A DNA stretch of 64,000 bases from G965220825 sp965220825 (GCA_965220825.1 OZ244839.1:2666001-2730000), one strand, 5' to 3'. Positions 43,628 through 52,824 are shown, counted from the stretch's first letter. A program made the numbers and translations. The notes: a model not told the origin generated them from the sequence alone.

Positions 43628-44182
43628 CTATTCGGCCGCTTCAGCGCCGCCGAAGTGGACCAGGTCTCCGTTCTCGTCCAGGCCGATGCCGTAACGCCGC
43701 GCTTCCTCGACGGTTTCATCCGGCCAATGCACCTTGCCCGGGTCCGTCCCGCCGACCACGGCCAGCATGAGGGCTGTCTCGTCGCTTGCATTGCGGAAGC
43801 CCCGGCTCGCGCCGATGGGCACGGAGACGGTGTCGTAGGGGTCGAGAAACACCTCGTGGCGCTCGCCGTCGCTGTTCTGCCAGTAGATGCCCCACCGGCC
43901 GGTAAGGGGGATGAACACTTCGTTGGTCTCGTGGATATGCAGCGAGGCTCCCTTGCCCGGCTCGCACTTGATGAGGCCCACATTGAAGTCCCGGTTGTCG
44001 GTGATCGGCGGGGTAAGCTCCTTGTCCTCCACCACGCCGCGCCCGATGATGTTGTAGATGTCGCGCTCGTAGCCGGGGATCAGGGCGTCGACGAAGGCCT
44101 CCTTGCTGGATTTCAGTTCGGAGAAGCGGGCGATACGGTCGCGCTCCATTTCCTCCGGACTGACATCGATCCGTTCAACCAT
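43628..44182 (-). CDS. Cupin domain protein of unknown function
   Basis: A 184-residue protein with one cupin barrel: the first motif contains GASLHIHETNEVFIPLTG, giving two His and a Glu as metal ligands, and a later strand ends in ASRGFRN. Length and ligand spacing fit a small dioxygenase, isomerase or sugar-binding cupin. It lies 42 bases upstream of the FMN-type gene stop, both leftward, so they may be one unit; a role in redox or aromatic metabolism is possible but not shown. Confidence 0.85.
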   Translation of the reverse strand: MVERIDVSPEEMERDRIARFSELKSSKEAFVDALIPGYERDIYNIIGRGVVEDKELTPPITDNRDFNVGLIKCEPGKGASLHIHETNEVFIPLTGRWGIYWQNSDGERHEVFLDPYDTVSVPIGASRGFRNASDETALMLAVVGGTDPGKVHWPDETVEEARRYGIGLDENGDLVHFGGAEAAE

Positions 44183-44224
44183 GGCATACCTCCCGTCCTG
44201 GGCCGCCGCCTGAGCGGGGCCGGC

Positions 44225-44869
44225 TCAATAGAGTTCGGTCCGATAGTTTTCCTCAATGAACTCGTCGGCGTCCTTGACAGTGTCTTCCGACGGCGGTTCG
44301 GCCGGCGGCGCCGTCTGCTCAAGGATCATGCGGCCGAGGGAGGGCATCTCGCGGCGGTTCTGCCTGCTGCCGTCGTCCCAGAGCTTGGAGCGCTTGAAGG
44401 CCTTGGCGCAGTGAAGGAAGGCCTCCTCGACCTGGATCTTGATGCCGACCTTCGGCTCCTTGCCGTTGACGACGGCCGCGCGGGCGAGGTCGCCGTCCTG
44501 CACGATGGTGGCCTTGCCGTTCACCCGCAGCGTATCGTCGAAGCCCGGCACCATGAAGATCAGCCCCACATTGGGGTTCTCGATGATGTTGGTCATCGTG
44601 TCGAGCCGGTTGTTCCCGGGCCGGTCCGGGATGAAGATCGTGTTGTCGTCGAGAATCTGCACGAAGCCGGGCGGGTCGCCCCGGGGGGAGACGTCGGCGC
44701 GCCCATCCGCCCCGCTCGTCCCGATACAGAGGAACGGCGAGCGCGTGATGAACGCCTTGCAGTGCTCGTCCAGGGACGGAATGCACTTCTTCTTCGCAAT
44801 CTCCATGGGCTCGCCCATGGTCCCGCGCAAATCGGCTTCCTTCTCATAGACCGTGCCTTGCTCGGACAT
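44225..44869 (-). CDS. PPOX-class FMN-dependent enzyme, MSMEG/DR_2398-like
   Basis: A 214-residue pyridoxamine-5'-phosphate oxidase-fold protein. Recognisable are FITRSPFLCIGTSGADGRADVSPRGDPPGFV, shown only in part, DNTIFIPDRPGNNRLDTMTNIIENP and VNGKATIV, as in TIGR04025. It would bind FMN or a related flavin; the substrate is unknown. The ATG at 44869 follows AAAGAGGGCGGC. The larger upstream frame is not coding-like. Confidence 0.87.
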   Translation of the reverse strand: MSEQGTVYEKEADLRGTMGEPMEIAKKKCIPSLDEHCKAFITRSPFLCIGTSGADGRADVSPRGDPPGFVQILDDNTIFIPDRPGNNRLDTMTNIIENPNVGLIFMVPGFDDTLRVNGKATIVQDGDLARAAVVNGKEPKVGIKIQVEEAFLHCAKAFKRSKLWDDGSRQNRREMPSLGRMILEQTAPPAEPPSEDTVKDADEFIEENYRTELY

Positions 44870-45115
44870 GCCGCCCTCTTTCCATCGGTCATAGACGCGG
44901 GCCTGAACATAGCGCGCGCGCGCCGCGGATGAAACTCCCGTCCTCATCCCCGCCCCGCGAAAGAAAGCGGGCGTATGGAACGCACGCACCGGCAGGGCGC
45001 TTCCCGGGGCCCGAAGTTTGATCTTCGTGCATAGCGAAAAGGGCAGCGCCGGAGCACTCCCCTCAGGCAAGACAAAGGACGGAACGGCGGGTCAGAAGGC
45101 CGCCGCCGGGCCGGC

Positions 45116-46789
45116 CTATGCCACCCGATGGAAATCCTGGAAGCGTATGTTGTTGGAGGTGTAGTAGGTCCAGCCCGCAATGTCGGAGCGCCGCGCCATC
45201 GAGTAGTTGGTAAAGGCGACAAAAACCCACGGCGCCTCGCGCATCACGATCTGCTGCACCTCGTCCATCATCGCAAGCCGGGCATCCATGTCGCTGGTCT
45301 TCGCCGCATTGTCGATCAGCTCGTCGACCCGCACATTCTTGTAGTTGGAGTAGTTGATGAACGACTTGGAGTGGAAGTACAGATTCATCGAGTATCCGGG
45401 ATCCGGGCACCACGGTGAATCGTAGTAGAAGATCATCGGTTGTTTTCTCTCGGAAACGAAATTGTAGAACGTCGATGCGGGAATCTTCCGGAGCTGGAGG
45501 TTGACTCCGATCTCCTTGAGCGCGGTCTGGAAGAGGATCGCGGTGGTCTCCTGCGTCGTCACCGCGGCGTTGTAACCGAGCGTGGTGTCGAAGCCGTCGC
45601 CGTAGCCCGCCGATTTGAGCAGCTCCCGCGCGCGATCGAGGTCCTGCGTGCCGTACTCCCAATAGCTTCCGTTGAAGCCGGGATAGATGTCGGGCATGCA
45701 GCCGGTCAGCGGGCTCGCAAGGTTCTGGAACACGGTCGAGATCACCTGTTCCTGCGGGAACGCGAAGTTCATGGCGCGGCGCACGTCGATATTGTCGAAA
45801 GGCGGAATATCGGCGTTCAGTTCGATCAGCAGCTTGAACGTTGCGCGGACGGTGTCGACGCTCACGCCCGGCGCGTTCGCAAGCTGCACCAGTTCGAGCG
45901 GCTGGAGATATTGGGCAATGTCCACGGCGCCGCCCTGGAGCAGCTGCGCGCGGTTGGCCGAGGCCGGTACCTCGCGCAGGATCACCCTGTCCATCGCCGG
46001 TTTGCCGCGGTAGTAGTCGCTGCGCGCCTTGTATACCGCTTGCGATCCGCGGGTGAGCGTCTCAATGCTATAGGGGCCGAAGCCTGCGGTCTCGTTCTTC
46101 AGGAACTCCTTGGCCCAGGGGTCGTCGGTGCCGCCGACCTCGCGGCACTTCTTCGAATCGTAGATCGGGTTGTAGAGGTTGGGCTGAAGCTTCAGCAGAA
46201 GCGGGTTCGGATGGTCGAGGTTGAAGGAGACGACATGCGAATCCTCCGCCTTGATCTGTTCCTTCCGCTTAAGGCTGATGGTGTTGGCGAAGAAGCCGCC
46301 GATCGCGCCGAGTTCCAGTTTCCGGTGCCAGGTCCAGACCACGTCCTCGGCCGTCAGCTCGTTGCCCCAGTTGCTCTTCACACCCTCGCGGAGCTTGAAG
46401 CGGATCCACTGGCTGTCGGGGTCGATCTCCCAGCTCTCCGCCAGTTTGCCGATCATGTTCACGCGGCCCGGACGATCCGGGTAGTCCTTGATGTCCTCGC
46501 GCAGGGCGGCCGGCGTGTCGGGGTCCGGAACCTTCTCGAATTCGACGAGCGAATCGTAGCAGGCGGCCACGGATTCGAAGGTGCCGAGGCTCACATCGTA
46601 CTCGCTATCGAGGCTCTGCGGCGTCGCGGGGGCCGCGATCACCAGGGTCGATGCGCGGTCCTGGGCCGCGGCGCTGCGGCCTGCCACCACGCCAGGCACG
46701 GCGGCGGCGGCGGTGGCGGCGGCTGCAGTCGTTCCCTTGAGGAAGCTGCGCCGGTTCAACGTCCGGTGATCGCCTGTCCGTACCGTCAT
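45116..46789 (-). CDS. ABC transporter substrate-binding protein, family 5, Tat-exported
   Basis: A 557-residue periplasmic binding protein of the oligopeptide/nickel class. The signal has a twin-arginine motif (NRRSFLKG) followed by an Ala-rich helix, cleaved near residue 45 (GRSAAAQ). Typical features are SQWIRFKLREGVKSNWGNELTAEDVVWTW, shown only in part, and a long C-terminal domain. The start at 46789 is chosen because it places the Tat signal at the N-terminus. No permease or ATPase genes are adjacent, so its partners are encoded elsewhere or the protein has another role. The next upstream gene is a luciferase-like oxidoreductase on the same strand. Confidence 0.9.
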   Translation of the reverse strand: MTVRTGDHRTLNRRSFLKGTTAAAATAAAAVPGVVAGRSAAAQDRASTLVIAAPATPQSLDSEYDVSLGTFESVAACYDSLVEFEKVPDPDTPAALREDIKDYPDRPGRVNMIGKLAESWEIDPDSQWIRFKLREGVKSNWGNELTAEDVVWTWHRKLELGAIGGFFANTISLKRKEQIKAEDSHVVSFNLDHPNPLLLKLQPNLYNPIYDSKKCREVGGTDDPWAKEFLKNETAGFGPYSIETLTRGSQAVYKARSDYYRGKPAMDRVILREVPASANRAQLLQGGAVDIAQYLQPLELVQLANAPGVSVDTVRATFKLLIELNADIPPFDNIDVRRAMNFAFPQEQVISTVFQNLASPLTGCMPDIYPGFNGSYWEYGTQDLDRARELLKSAGYGDGFDTTLGYNAAVTTQETTAILFQTALKEIGVNLQLRKIPASTFYNFVSERKQPMIFYYDSPWCPDPGYSMNLYFHSKSFINYSNYKNVRVDELIDNAAKTSDMDARLAMMDEVQQIVMREAPWVFVAFTNYSMARRSDIAGWTYYTSNNIRFQDFHRVA

Positions 46790-46876
46790 GTCCGTCTCCT
46801 TTTCTGCGTCCGCCGAGCGGGCCGGTGCCTCGCGCCGTTCGTGCAAGTATGGGCGCATTCGCCGTTCCATGCGAGG

Positions 46877-47881
46877 CTATCGGGCGAAGGCGCGGATCAT
46901 CGCCTCGTGGTTGGCGCGTGTTTCCTCGGGCTCGACCGCGAAAATCGGACAGGTCAGGATCACGGTGTCGATCAGGCCTTCGAAGGGTGCGAGCTGTGCG
47001 CGCACCTCCTCCGCGTCTCCGGCGAGCGCCAGCGCATCGATCATGTCTCCCGTCACCGCATCCAGCATCGCCGCGCGGTTGTTGCGCGCATGGGCCGCAC
47101 GAATGCGTTCCTTCTGTTCGGTAAAGCCCGCAGGGTCGAGAACGACGTCGAAATAGTCGAGCGTCGCATAGAACGCGATTGCGCGTTTCGCGAGTGCGCG
47201 GGCGCGCTCGCGGTCCTCATGCACGGCGCAGACTTTCAGCGCGGCGGTCTCGAAGGGTGCGCCGGCGCGGCCGGCCCTCGCCATTCCGGCGGCGATGCGC
47301 GGGCGGACGAGGTCGCGGAAATAGGCCGGCGTGTTGAGCGTGTTGGCGAGCACGCCGTCGCCGACCTCGCCGGCCAGTTCCAGCATGCGACCCTGCACGG
47401 CCGCCAGGTAGATGGGAATCGACGGGTAGGGTGCGGGGATGAAGCGCCGATAGCCGCGCACCGCGACGAACGCGCCCTCATGGTCGATGGCGTGCGTCGG
47501 ACTCGCGCTCCACATCTTGCGGATGCTCTGGACGTAATCGCGCATGCGCGAGACAGGCTTGTAGTCCGCGAGCCCGTGCCAATCCGCGTTCCAGGCGGGC
47601 GGCGCCGTGCCGAGACCGAGTACGAAGTTGCCGCCTGTCAGCTCGGCCATGGTCATGGCCGCGGTCTCCGCATACATGGGCGGGCGCGCGAAGGTCGCGA
47701 CGGCCGTGCCGAGCCTCGCCGACTTCGCGACGCCGCTAATCGCGGCGAGCGGCGTGAAGGCGTCCCGTCCGAGATCGCTCGACCACAGGCTGTCGGCGCC
47801 GGCTTCCTCGGCCATGCGGGCGTAGCGGAGGATCCGGTCCAGCGACAGGTTGTCGCCGTTGAAGAGCACGCCCCATTTCAT
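46877..47881 (-). CDS. LLM class (luciferase-like) flavin oxidoreductase
   Basis: A 334-residue TIM-barrel oxidoreductase using FMN or F420. It begins MKWGVLFNGDNLSLDRILRY, with ARMAEEAGADSLWSSDL, FVLGLGTAPPAWN, and the IPIYLAAVQGRMLELAGEVGDG block. A start further upstream is not supported. It lies 87 bases upstream of the Tat-exported binding protein on the same strand, and opposite a RutB-like hydrolase across 150 bases. This trio resembles a small uptake-plus-oxidation module; substrate unknown. Confidence 0.9.
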   Translation of the reverse strand: MKWGVLFNGDNLSLDRILRYARMAEEAGADSLWSSDLGRDAFTPLAAISGVAKSARLGTAVATFARPPMYAETAAMTMAELTGGNFVLGLGTAPPAWNADWHGLADYKPVSRMRDYVQSIRKMWSASPTHAIDHEGAFVAVRGYRRFIPAPYPSIPIYLAAVQGRMLELAGEVGDGVLANTLNTPAYFRDLVRPRIAAGMARAGRAGAPFETAALKVCAVHEDRERARALAKRAIAFYATLDYFDVVLDPAGFTEQKERIRAAHARNNRAAMLDAVTGDMIDALALAGDAEEVRAQLAPFEGLIDTVILTCPIFAVEPEETRANHEAMIRAFAR

Positions 47882-48031
47882 CCGGTCGTCGGCCGCGGCC
47901 GCCTCCCTGCCGGCGAACGGGAACGGAAACTGGGTGCGGGCCGTCCCCGAGTCAAGCCGGCGCGCCATCTCCGCCGCCGAGTGATAGGCTGCGGATCGAC
48001 GCAAGGGGGGGACGCACCGGAGAGGCGGATC

Positions 48032-48691
48032 GTGACGAGCGAAGATGCACATGCCGCGCCCTTCGAGGCGGCGCACTGGGACCTCCGGCCGGGGCGAACG
48101 GCCCTGGTGGTAATCGATGCGCAGAACGACTTCCTGCATCCCGAGGGCTGGTACGCGGCGCAGGGCATCGATATCGGCCATATGCAGCGCTGCATTGAGC
48201 CGCTGCAGGCGCTGCTGGCGGCGGCGCGCGCAAAGCACATCCCCATTGTCTGGACCCGTCACGCCATCCGGGGCACGGAGGACGGCGGGCCCTTCATGCA
48301 GCTCCGGCCGTTCCTCAAGGAGGGCGGTCTGAGACGCGGCAGCTGGGGCTCTCGGATATTGGAGGCGCTCGCGCCGCAGCCGGACGACAGATATGTCGCC
48401 AAGACCCGGCTCAGCGCCTTCTATGGCACCGATCTGGAGGTGGTGCTGCGGGGCCTCGGGGCGGAGACCGTGCTGTTCGGGGGCGTGCTCACCAACCAGT
48501 GCGTCGCGGCGACGTCGAAGGACGCGATGTTCCGCGACTTCAAACCCATCGTGATCGAGGCGTGCACGGGCACGACGCTCCCCCATCTGCACGAGCCGGC
48601 GCTGGAGATGATGCGGGCGGGCTGGGCGGAGGTGCGCGACCTCGAGTCCGTGCTGAGCGAGATGCGCCAGCTCGCCCCGGTCGGCCGATAA
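48032..48691 (+). CDS. Isochorismatase-family cysteine hydrolase (RutB-like)
   Basis: A 219-residue cysteine hydrolase with the catalytic triad Asp29 (VVIDAQNDF), Lys124 (VAKTRLSAF) and Cys157 (LTNQCVAATSKDA). The GSWGSRILEALAPQPDDRY block resembles ureidoacrylate amidohydrolase RutB, but other amidases share it. The GTG at 48032 is the start; the frame is open far upstream but that is antisense to other genes. It is divergent from the luciferase-like gene and upstream of a DUF3830 gene by 187 bases. Confidence 0.9.
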   Translation: MTSEDAHAAPFEAAHWDLRPGRTALVVIDAQNDFLHPEGWYAAQGIDIGHMQRCIEPLQALLAAARAKHIPIVWTRHAIRGTEDGGPFMQLRPFLKEGGLRRGSWGSRILEALAPQPDDRYVAKTRLSAFYGTDLEVVLRGLGAETVLFGGVLTNQCVAATSKDAMFRDFKPIVIEACTGTTLPHLHEPALEMMRAGWAEVRDLESVLSEMRQLAPVGR

Positions 48692-48878
48692 CCGCCGGTG
48701 TGCCCCGCGGTGATCGTGCCGCGGGCGGCCGCGCGTGCGTGAGCGGGACGCAACCCTGGGCTGCGCCGTGCGATTTGCCGTTGCACGGGGCCTGTGATAT
48801 CGGGGAAAGAGCGGGGCCCGGAGGGTTCTCGGCCCCGCGCACAAACGCGAAGCAAGCGGCAGAAGGAGGGGCGCAATC

Positions 48879-49262
48879 ATGGCGGAACGCGTCGCCATCG
48901 AGATCAACGGCAAGACCGTCGTGGCGGAACTTTTGGAGAAGAAGGCGCCCAATGTGGTCGGGGCGTTCAAGGCCTGCCTGCCTTGCGAGACCTTCTCCGT
49001 CCACGCCAAATTCGCCGGCGAGGAGCTGATCGTGATGCTCCCCTTCTACTGCGATTCCGAGAACGAGATCCTCAACGTGAAGCCCGGCGACATCGGCTTC
49101 TACCCCGGGCGCCAGACCGCCTGCATCTTTTACGGCGACACCAAACCCTTCGGAAAGGTGAGCGTGTTCGCGAAAATCGTGGACGGGCTCGAGCACCTGA
49201 AACCCGCGGGCAGGAAGATCCTCGCCCACGGGCCGCTGCCCGCCCGCATCGCGCTGGCCTGA
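48879..49262 (+). CDS. DUF3830 family protein
   Basis: A 127-residue protein of the DUF3830 family, a small beta-barrel related in fold to cyclophilin. It starts ERVAIEINGKTVVAELLEKKAPN, shown only in part, and contains LNVKPGDIGFYPGRQTACIFYGD. Biochemical role unknown. It lies 14 bases before an unknown gene and upstream of the split glutamate-synthase genes, all on one strand, so it may be part of the same unit. Confidence 0.8.
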   Translation: MAERVAIEINGKTVVAELLEKKAPNVVGAFKACLPCETFSVHAKFAGEELIVMLPFYCDSENEILNVKPGDIGFYPGRQTACIFYGDTKPFGKVSVFAKIVDGLEHLKPAGRKILAHGPLPARIALA

Positions 49263-49276
49263 CGGGGGAGGGAAGC

Positions 49277-49759
49277 ATGGCGTCCGCACATAGCACGAGC
49301 ACGATCCTCGAGCGTCTGGAGAGCTTCAGCCGGCGCAACTGGCGCAAGGAGCCGGCGGATGTCGCGCGCCTGCGCGGCCACAGCCTGCCGCCCATGGGCA
49401 ACATGCCGCCGGTGCTCTACGCCAACTTCAATACCTTCTGGCTGGGCGAGAACATCCAGGTGGTGCGCCAGCTCGCGCTCGAGAAGGCGCTACCACCTTC
49501 TGCACTCAACAAGATGGCGGCGGCACTCCTCAACCGCCACGCCGCGCGCCTCACCAAGTGGAAGCTCACCGCCACCGTCCGCCTGGTGCGCGAGCTCGCG
49601 GACTATTTCGAGGCAGGCGGCGCGAAGAACCACCGCGACGTGGTGCGGGTGTGCGAGGCAACCATGCTCGCCATGGACCGGGTCAATTCCTGGATCGACG
49701 CCATGATCCCCTGGGCGCAGTTCGACCGGAAGCTCGCCCTGCACGATTCGGCCGGTTGA
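49277..49759 (+). CDS. Conserved-looking protein of unknown function, next to mgsABC-type genes
   Basis: A 160-residue, mostly alpha-helical soluble protein beginning MASAHSTSTILERLESFSRR. It has no recognised motif, membrane helix or signal peptide. It lies 14 bases after the DUF3830 gene and 9 bases before a class II glutamine amidotransferase, tightly packed in the same direction, which suggests a common unit. The ATG at 49277 follows GGGAGGGAAG. I do not recognise it; it could be an accessory or structural subunit of the complex. Confidence 0.7.
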   Translation: MASAHSTSTILERLESFSRRNWRKEPADVARLRGHSLPPMGNMPPVLYANFNTFWLGENIQVVRQLALEKALPPSALNKMAAALLNRHAARLTKWKLTATVRLVRELADYFEAGGAKNHRDVVRVCEATMLAMDRVNSWIDAMIPWAQFDRKLALHDSAG

Positions 49760-49768
49760 GGGCGGATC

Positions 49769-50674
49769 ATGTGCGGTGTCGGCGGGGTCTTCTACAAGAC
49801 CCGGGAGCATCATCGTAAAACCGGCGAGATAGCCTACCGCGTGCTGGACGGAATCTACCGCCGGGGGCCCGATTCCACGGGCGTCGCGGTGATCCAGCCG
49901 CCGGGTGAGGACCGGGTCTATGTGGGGATCAACTGCGAGGTGCCGGACGGCGGCGGCCGGGCGCTCGCCCTGCTGGACGAGATGGGCCGCGTCGAGCACG
50001 CGACCGACGGCGACGGTTATATCAGGGTCGCGCTCCGCTACACGGGCGAAGACGAGGCCCTGGTGAACGCGATCGACGGCCTCGGCGAGGGCTACCGCGT
50101 ATGCAGCATCGGGGACCAGGTCGAGGTGATGAAGCATATGGGGGGTGTGGACCGGCTGGAGAAGGCGTTCTCCATCACCGACTATGACGGCCCGCTCGCC
50201 ATGGGACTCACCCGCTTCGCCACCGAGAGCGAGATCGACTTCACCCACGCCCAGCCGTTATCGGCGCGGTTGCACCGGGATCTCGCCATCATGCACAACG
50301 GCCATATCACCAATTTCCACCACCTGCGCTACCATTTCGAACGGGCGGGCTACAGCTTTGCGACTGGAAACGATTCCGAAATTATCGCCGTCGCGCTGTG
50401 GGACGACATGACGAAGGGCGCGACCTTCAAGCAGGCGCTCGAGCGCTCGGTGGAGACGCTGGACGGCTGCTTCACCTATATCGCGGTCACCGCCGACGAA
50501 GTGGGGGTGGTGAAGGACCGCTTCGCCGCCAAGCCCCTGGTGGTGGGGGAGACCGACAGCCTCGTCGCCGTCTCGTCGGACTGCTGGTCGCTCCGCGACG
50601 GTGTCGGCGAGGATATCGAGGTGTGGGAGCCCGGCGCCGGCGAGGTGGTGGTATGGCAGCTTCCGACGCACTGA
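49769..50674 (+). CDS. Class II glutamine amidotransferase subunit of a split glutamate-synthase-like enzyme (MgsA/GlxB type)
   Basis: A 301-residue Ntn amidotransferase. Met1 is followed by the nucleophile Cys2 (MCGVGG), and later blocks are RRGPDSTGVAV, FATESEIDFTHAQPLS, IMHNGHITNFH and GNDSEIIA. It would release ammonia from glutamine or N-methylglutamate-related substrate for the FMN subunit. Followed by the MgsB/GlxC and MgsC/GlxD homologues, so it is the amidotransferase of a three-gene synthase. gmaS (gamma-glutamylmethylamide synthetase) is not in the window, so the true substrate is open. Confidence 0.88.
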   Translation: MCGVGGVFYKTREHHRKTGEIAYRVLDGIYRRGPDSTGVAVIQPPGEDRVYVGINCEVPDGGGRALALLDEMGRVEHATDGDGYIRVALRYTGEDEALVNAIDGLGEGYRVCSIGDQVEVMKHMGGVDRLEKAFSITDYDGPLAMGLTRFATESEIDFTHAQPLSARLHRDLAIMHNGHITNFHHLRYHFERAGYSFATGNDSEIIAVALWDDMTKGATFKQALERSVETLDGCFTYIAVTADEVGVVKDRFAAKPLVVGETDSLVAVSSDCWSLRDGVGEDIEVWEPGAGEVVVWQLPTH

Positions 50675-51357
50675 CCGTCGACTGCGCGGGCCTCTCGACC
50701 CGCGAAATCAACGCGCATCTCCGCCGGGCGGCCGAGGCGCAGGCGCCCGAGGTGGCATTGCTGAATCCCCAGGCCCGCCACAATCTCGGCGTCTCCATCC
50801 TGAGCCCGCTGCGCATCGTCTATCGCGGTCATGTGGGCTCCTATGCGGTGGGTCTCTGCGACGGGGTGACGGCCGAGATTCACGGCACCGCGGGCTGGGG
50901 CGTCGCGGACAATCTGATGAACGGCGAGGTGGTGGTGCATGGCAACGCCGCGACGTCGGCTGCGCCCTCTCTCAGGGGCGGGCGCGTGGTGGTGCGGGGC
51001 GATGCCGGGCCCCGCGCGGGCATGGTGCTCAAGGAAGGCGAGATCATCATCGGTGGCAATGCGGGCTACATGACGGGTTTCATGATGCAGAACGGACGGC
51101 TCGTGATCTGCGGGGACGCCGATAACGGGCTCGGCGATTCCATGTATCAGGGGACGATCTTCCTGGGTGGCGAGGCGAAGGAGCTGGGCTCGGGAGTGAC
51201 GGAGGTCGATGCGGCGCCGGACGAGCTGGACGAGGTCAGCGCCCTGCTCGAGCGCTACGAGATCGCCGCACCGCGCCGTTTCCGCAAGCTCCAGTCCGAC
51301 CGCAGCCTGTGGCATTTCAACAAGCACGATTTCGCGGCCTGGAAGGACGTGCTATGA
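50653..51357 (+). CDS. GXGXG-repeat subunit of the split glutamate-synthase-like enzyme (MgsB/GlxC type)
   Basis: A 234-residue right-handed beta-helix protein homologous to the C-terminal GltS GXGXG domain. Repeating glycine-rich turns such as GTAGWGVADNLMNGEVVVHGNA and GGNAGYMTGFMMQNGR, shown only in part, are visible. It begins 22 bases before the MgsA-type stop and ends in an ATGA overlap with the MgsC-type gene, so the three are closely coupled. It is thought to be structural, holding the other two subunits. Confidence 0.87.
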   Translation: MAASDALTVDCAGLSTREINAHLRRAAEAQAPEVALLNPQARHNLGVSILSPLRIVYRGHVGSYAVGLCDGVTAEIHGTAGWGVADNLMNGEVVVHGNAATSAAPSLRGGRVVVRGDAGPRAGMVLKEGEIIIGGNAGYMTGFMMQNGRLVICGDADNGLGDSMYQGTIFLGGEAKELGSGVTEVDAAPDELDEVSALLERYEIAAPRRFRKLQSDRSLWHFNKHDFAAWKDVL

Positions 51358-52760
51358 GCGAGACACCGGGCGTGGCGGGGGACGAACCGCGGTCCACGGT
51401 CGAAATCCTCGACGAGGGCGCCGCCGCGCCGGCGGCCGACTATCCGAGGCCTCGGAGCTTCAGCGGAGTCTGGAGCCCGGAAGCCATCGAGGAGATTCAG
51501 GAGAAGGCGTCCCTCGGGCGCTATCAGATCCGCGGCCAGGCCACCAAGCGGCGGGATCTCCCTTCCTTCGACGATCTGGTGTTCGTACCTGCCGGGCTCT
51601 CGCGGATGCCGCTCGAGGGCTACCGGGAGAAGTGCGATACGCGGGTCGTCATCGGCGAAGGCGCCTGCGAGAACCCGCTGGTGCTGGAGCGGCCCATCAT
51701 GATCGCCGGCATGAGCTTCGGCGCGCTCTCCGTCAGGGCGAAGCGGGCGCTGGGCATCGCGGCGACCCGTTGCGGGATTTCCACCTGCACCGGCGAGGGC
51801 GGCATGCATCACGAGGAGCGCCGCTACTCCGACAAGCTGGTCATGCAGTATCTGCCGAGCCGCTACGGGGTGAACCCCTACGACCTCAAAAAGGCGGACA
51901 TGATCGAAATAGGCGGGGGCCAGGGCGCGAAGCCCGGCACCGGTGGCGTCCTGCTGGGCCTAAAGATGTCCGACGAGGTGGCGGCCATGCGCCAGCTGCC
52001 GGAAGGCGTCGATCAGCGGAGCCCATGCCGCCACCCGGACTGGATGGGCGCGGACGACCTCTACATGAAGCTGGAGGAGATCCGCGAGGTCACCGACTAC
52101 AAGGTGCCGATCTCCATCAAGGTGGGCGCCGCGCGGATCGCGAACGACGTGCGGATCGCCGCCAAGGCCGGGGTGGACGCCATTGTCTTCGACGGCATGG
52201 AGGGCGGCACCGCCGCCTCGCCCACCATCCAGCTCGACCACGCCGGTATTCCCACCGTCGCCGCCATTGCCGAGGCGGCCGAAGCTCTCGCCGACATGGG
52301 CAAGAAGGACCAGATGAAGCTCATTGTCGGCGGCGGCATCCGCAATGGCGCGGACGCGGCGAAATGCATCGCGCTGGGTGCGGATGTGGTCTATCTCGGC
52401 ACCGCGCCGATCATCGCCATGGGGTGCCACAAGCCCATCCATATCGAGGACTACACCCGCCTGGGCACGTCACCCTACGAATGCCAGCACTGCCATACGG
52501 GCCTCTGCCCGGTCGGCATCACCACCCAGCTCCCCAAGCTGATGGAACGGCTGGACGTCGATGAAGCGGCCGATTCCGTGACCAACTTCCTCAACGCCAT
52601 GACCATGGAGATCCAGCTCTTCGCCCGCGCCTGCGGCAAGAACCGGGTCTCCGACCTGGATCCGAACGACCTCCGCGCGCTGACCCACGACGTCGCCCTG
52701 ATGACCGGCGTGGACATGGTCGGCCTCCAGGGCCGGACGCCCTGGTGGAAGAAGTTCTGA
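51354..52760 (+). CDS. FMN-binding glutamate-synthase-like subunit (MgsC/GlxD type)
   Basis: A 468-residue homologue of the GltS FMN domain. It shows IMIAGMSFGALSVRAKRAL, the CTGEGGMHHEERR block, IEIGGGQGAKPGTGGVLLG, the SIKVGAARIANDVRIAAKAG region and an iron-sulfur-like cysteine set ECQHCHTGLCPVGI. It starts in the stop of the MgsB-type gene and closes the unit. The combination is characteristic of N-methylglutamate synthase or the related GlxBCD proteins, both known from alphaproteobacteria. Which one applies cannot be decided here. Confidence 0.9.
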   Translation: MSETPGVAGDEPRSTVEILDEGAAAPAADYPRPRSFSGVWSPEAIEEIQEKASLGRYQIRGQATKRRDLPSFDDLVFVPAGLSRMPLEGYREKCDTRVVIGEGACENPLVLERPIMIAGMSFGALSVRAKRALGIAATRCGISTCTGEGGMHHEERRYSDKLVMQYLPSRYGVNPYDLKKADMIEIGGGQGAKPGTGGVLLGLKMSDEVAAMRQLPEGVDQRSPCRHPDWMGADDLYMKLEEIREVTDYKVPISIKVGAARIANDVRIAAKAGVDAIVFDGMEGGTAASPTIQLDHAGIPTVAAIAEAAEALADMGKKDQMKLIVGGGIRNGADAAKCIALGADVVYLGTAPIIAMGCHKPIHIEDYTRLGTSPYECQHCHTGLCPVGITTQLPKLMERLDVDEAADSVTNFLNAMTMEIQLFARACGKNRVSDLDPNDLRALTHDVALMTGVDMVGLQGRTPWWKKF

Positions 52761-52780
52761 ATCCGGTTTCAGTGGTGTTT

Positions 52781-52801
52781 CCCGGCCCGCGGGCGGCCGG
52801 G
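52781..52801. terminator. GC palindrome between mgsC-type gene and hemB
   Basis: Seven-base arms CCCGGCC / GGCCGGG with a 7-base loop lie in the 64-base gap of two convergent genes. No T-run follows on either strand. It may help separate the two transcripts. Confidence 0.3.
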
Positions 52802-52824
52802 CCCCGGTTCGCCTTCGGCGCAGG

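Noticed and set aside
45440..48691. An open frame of 1083 codons on the + strand
   Set aside because: Only its last 219 codons are a real gene (cysteine hydrolase). The rest is antisense to the binding protein and the luciferase-like gene and shows no coding-like composition; GC-rich DNA gives long antisense frames.
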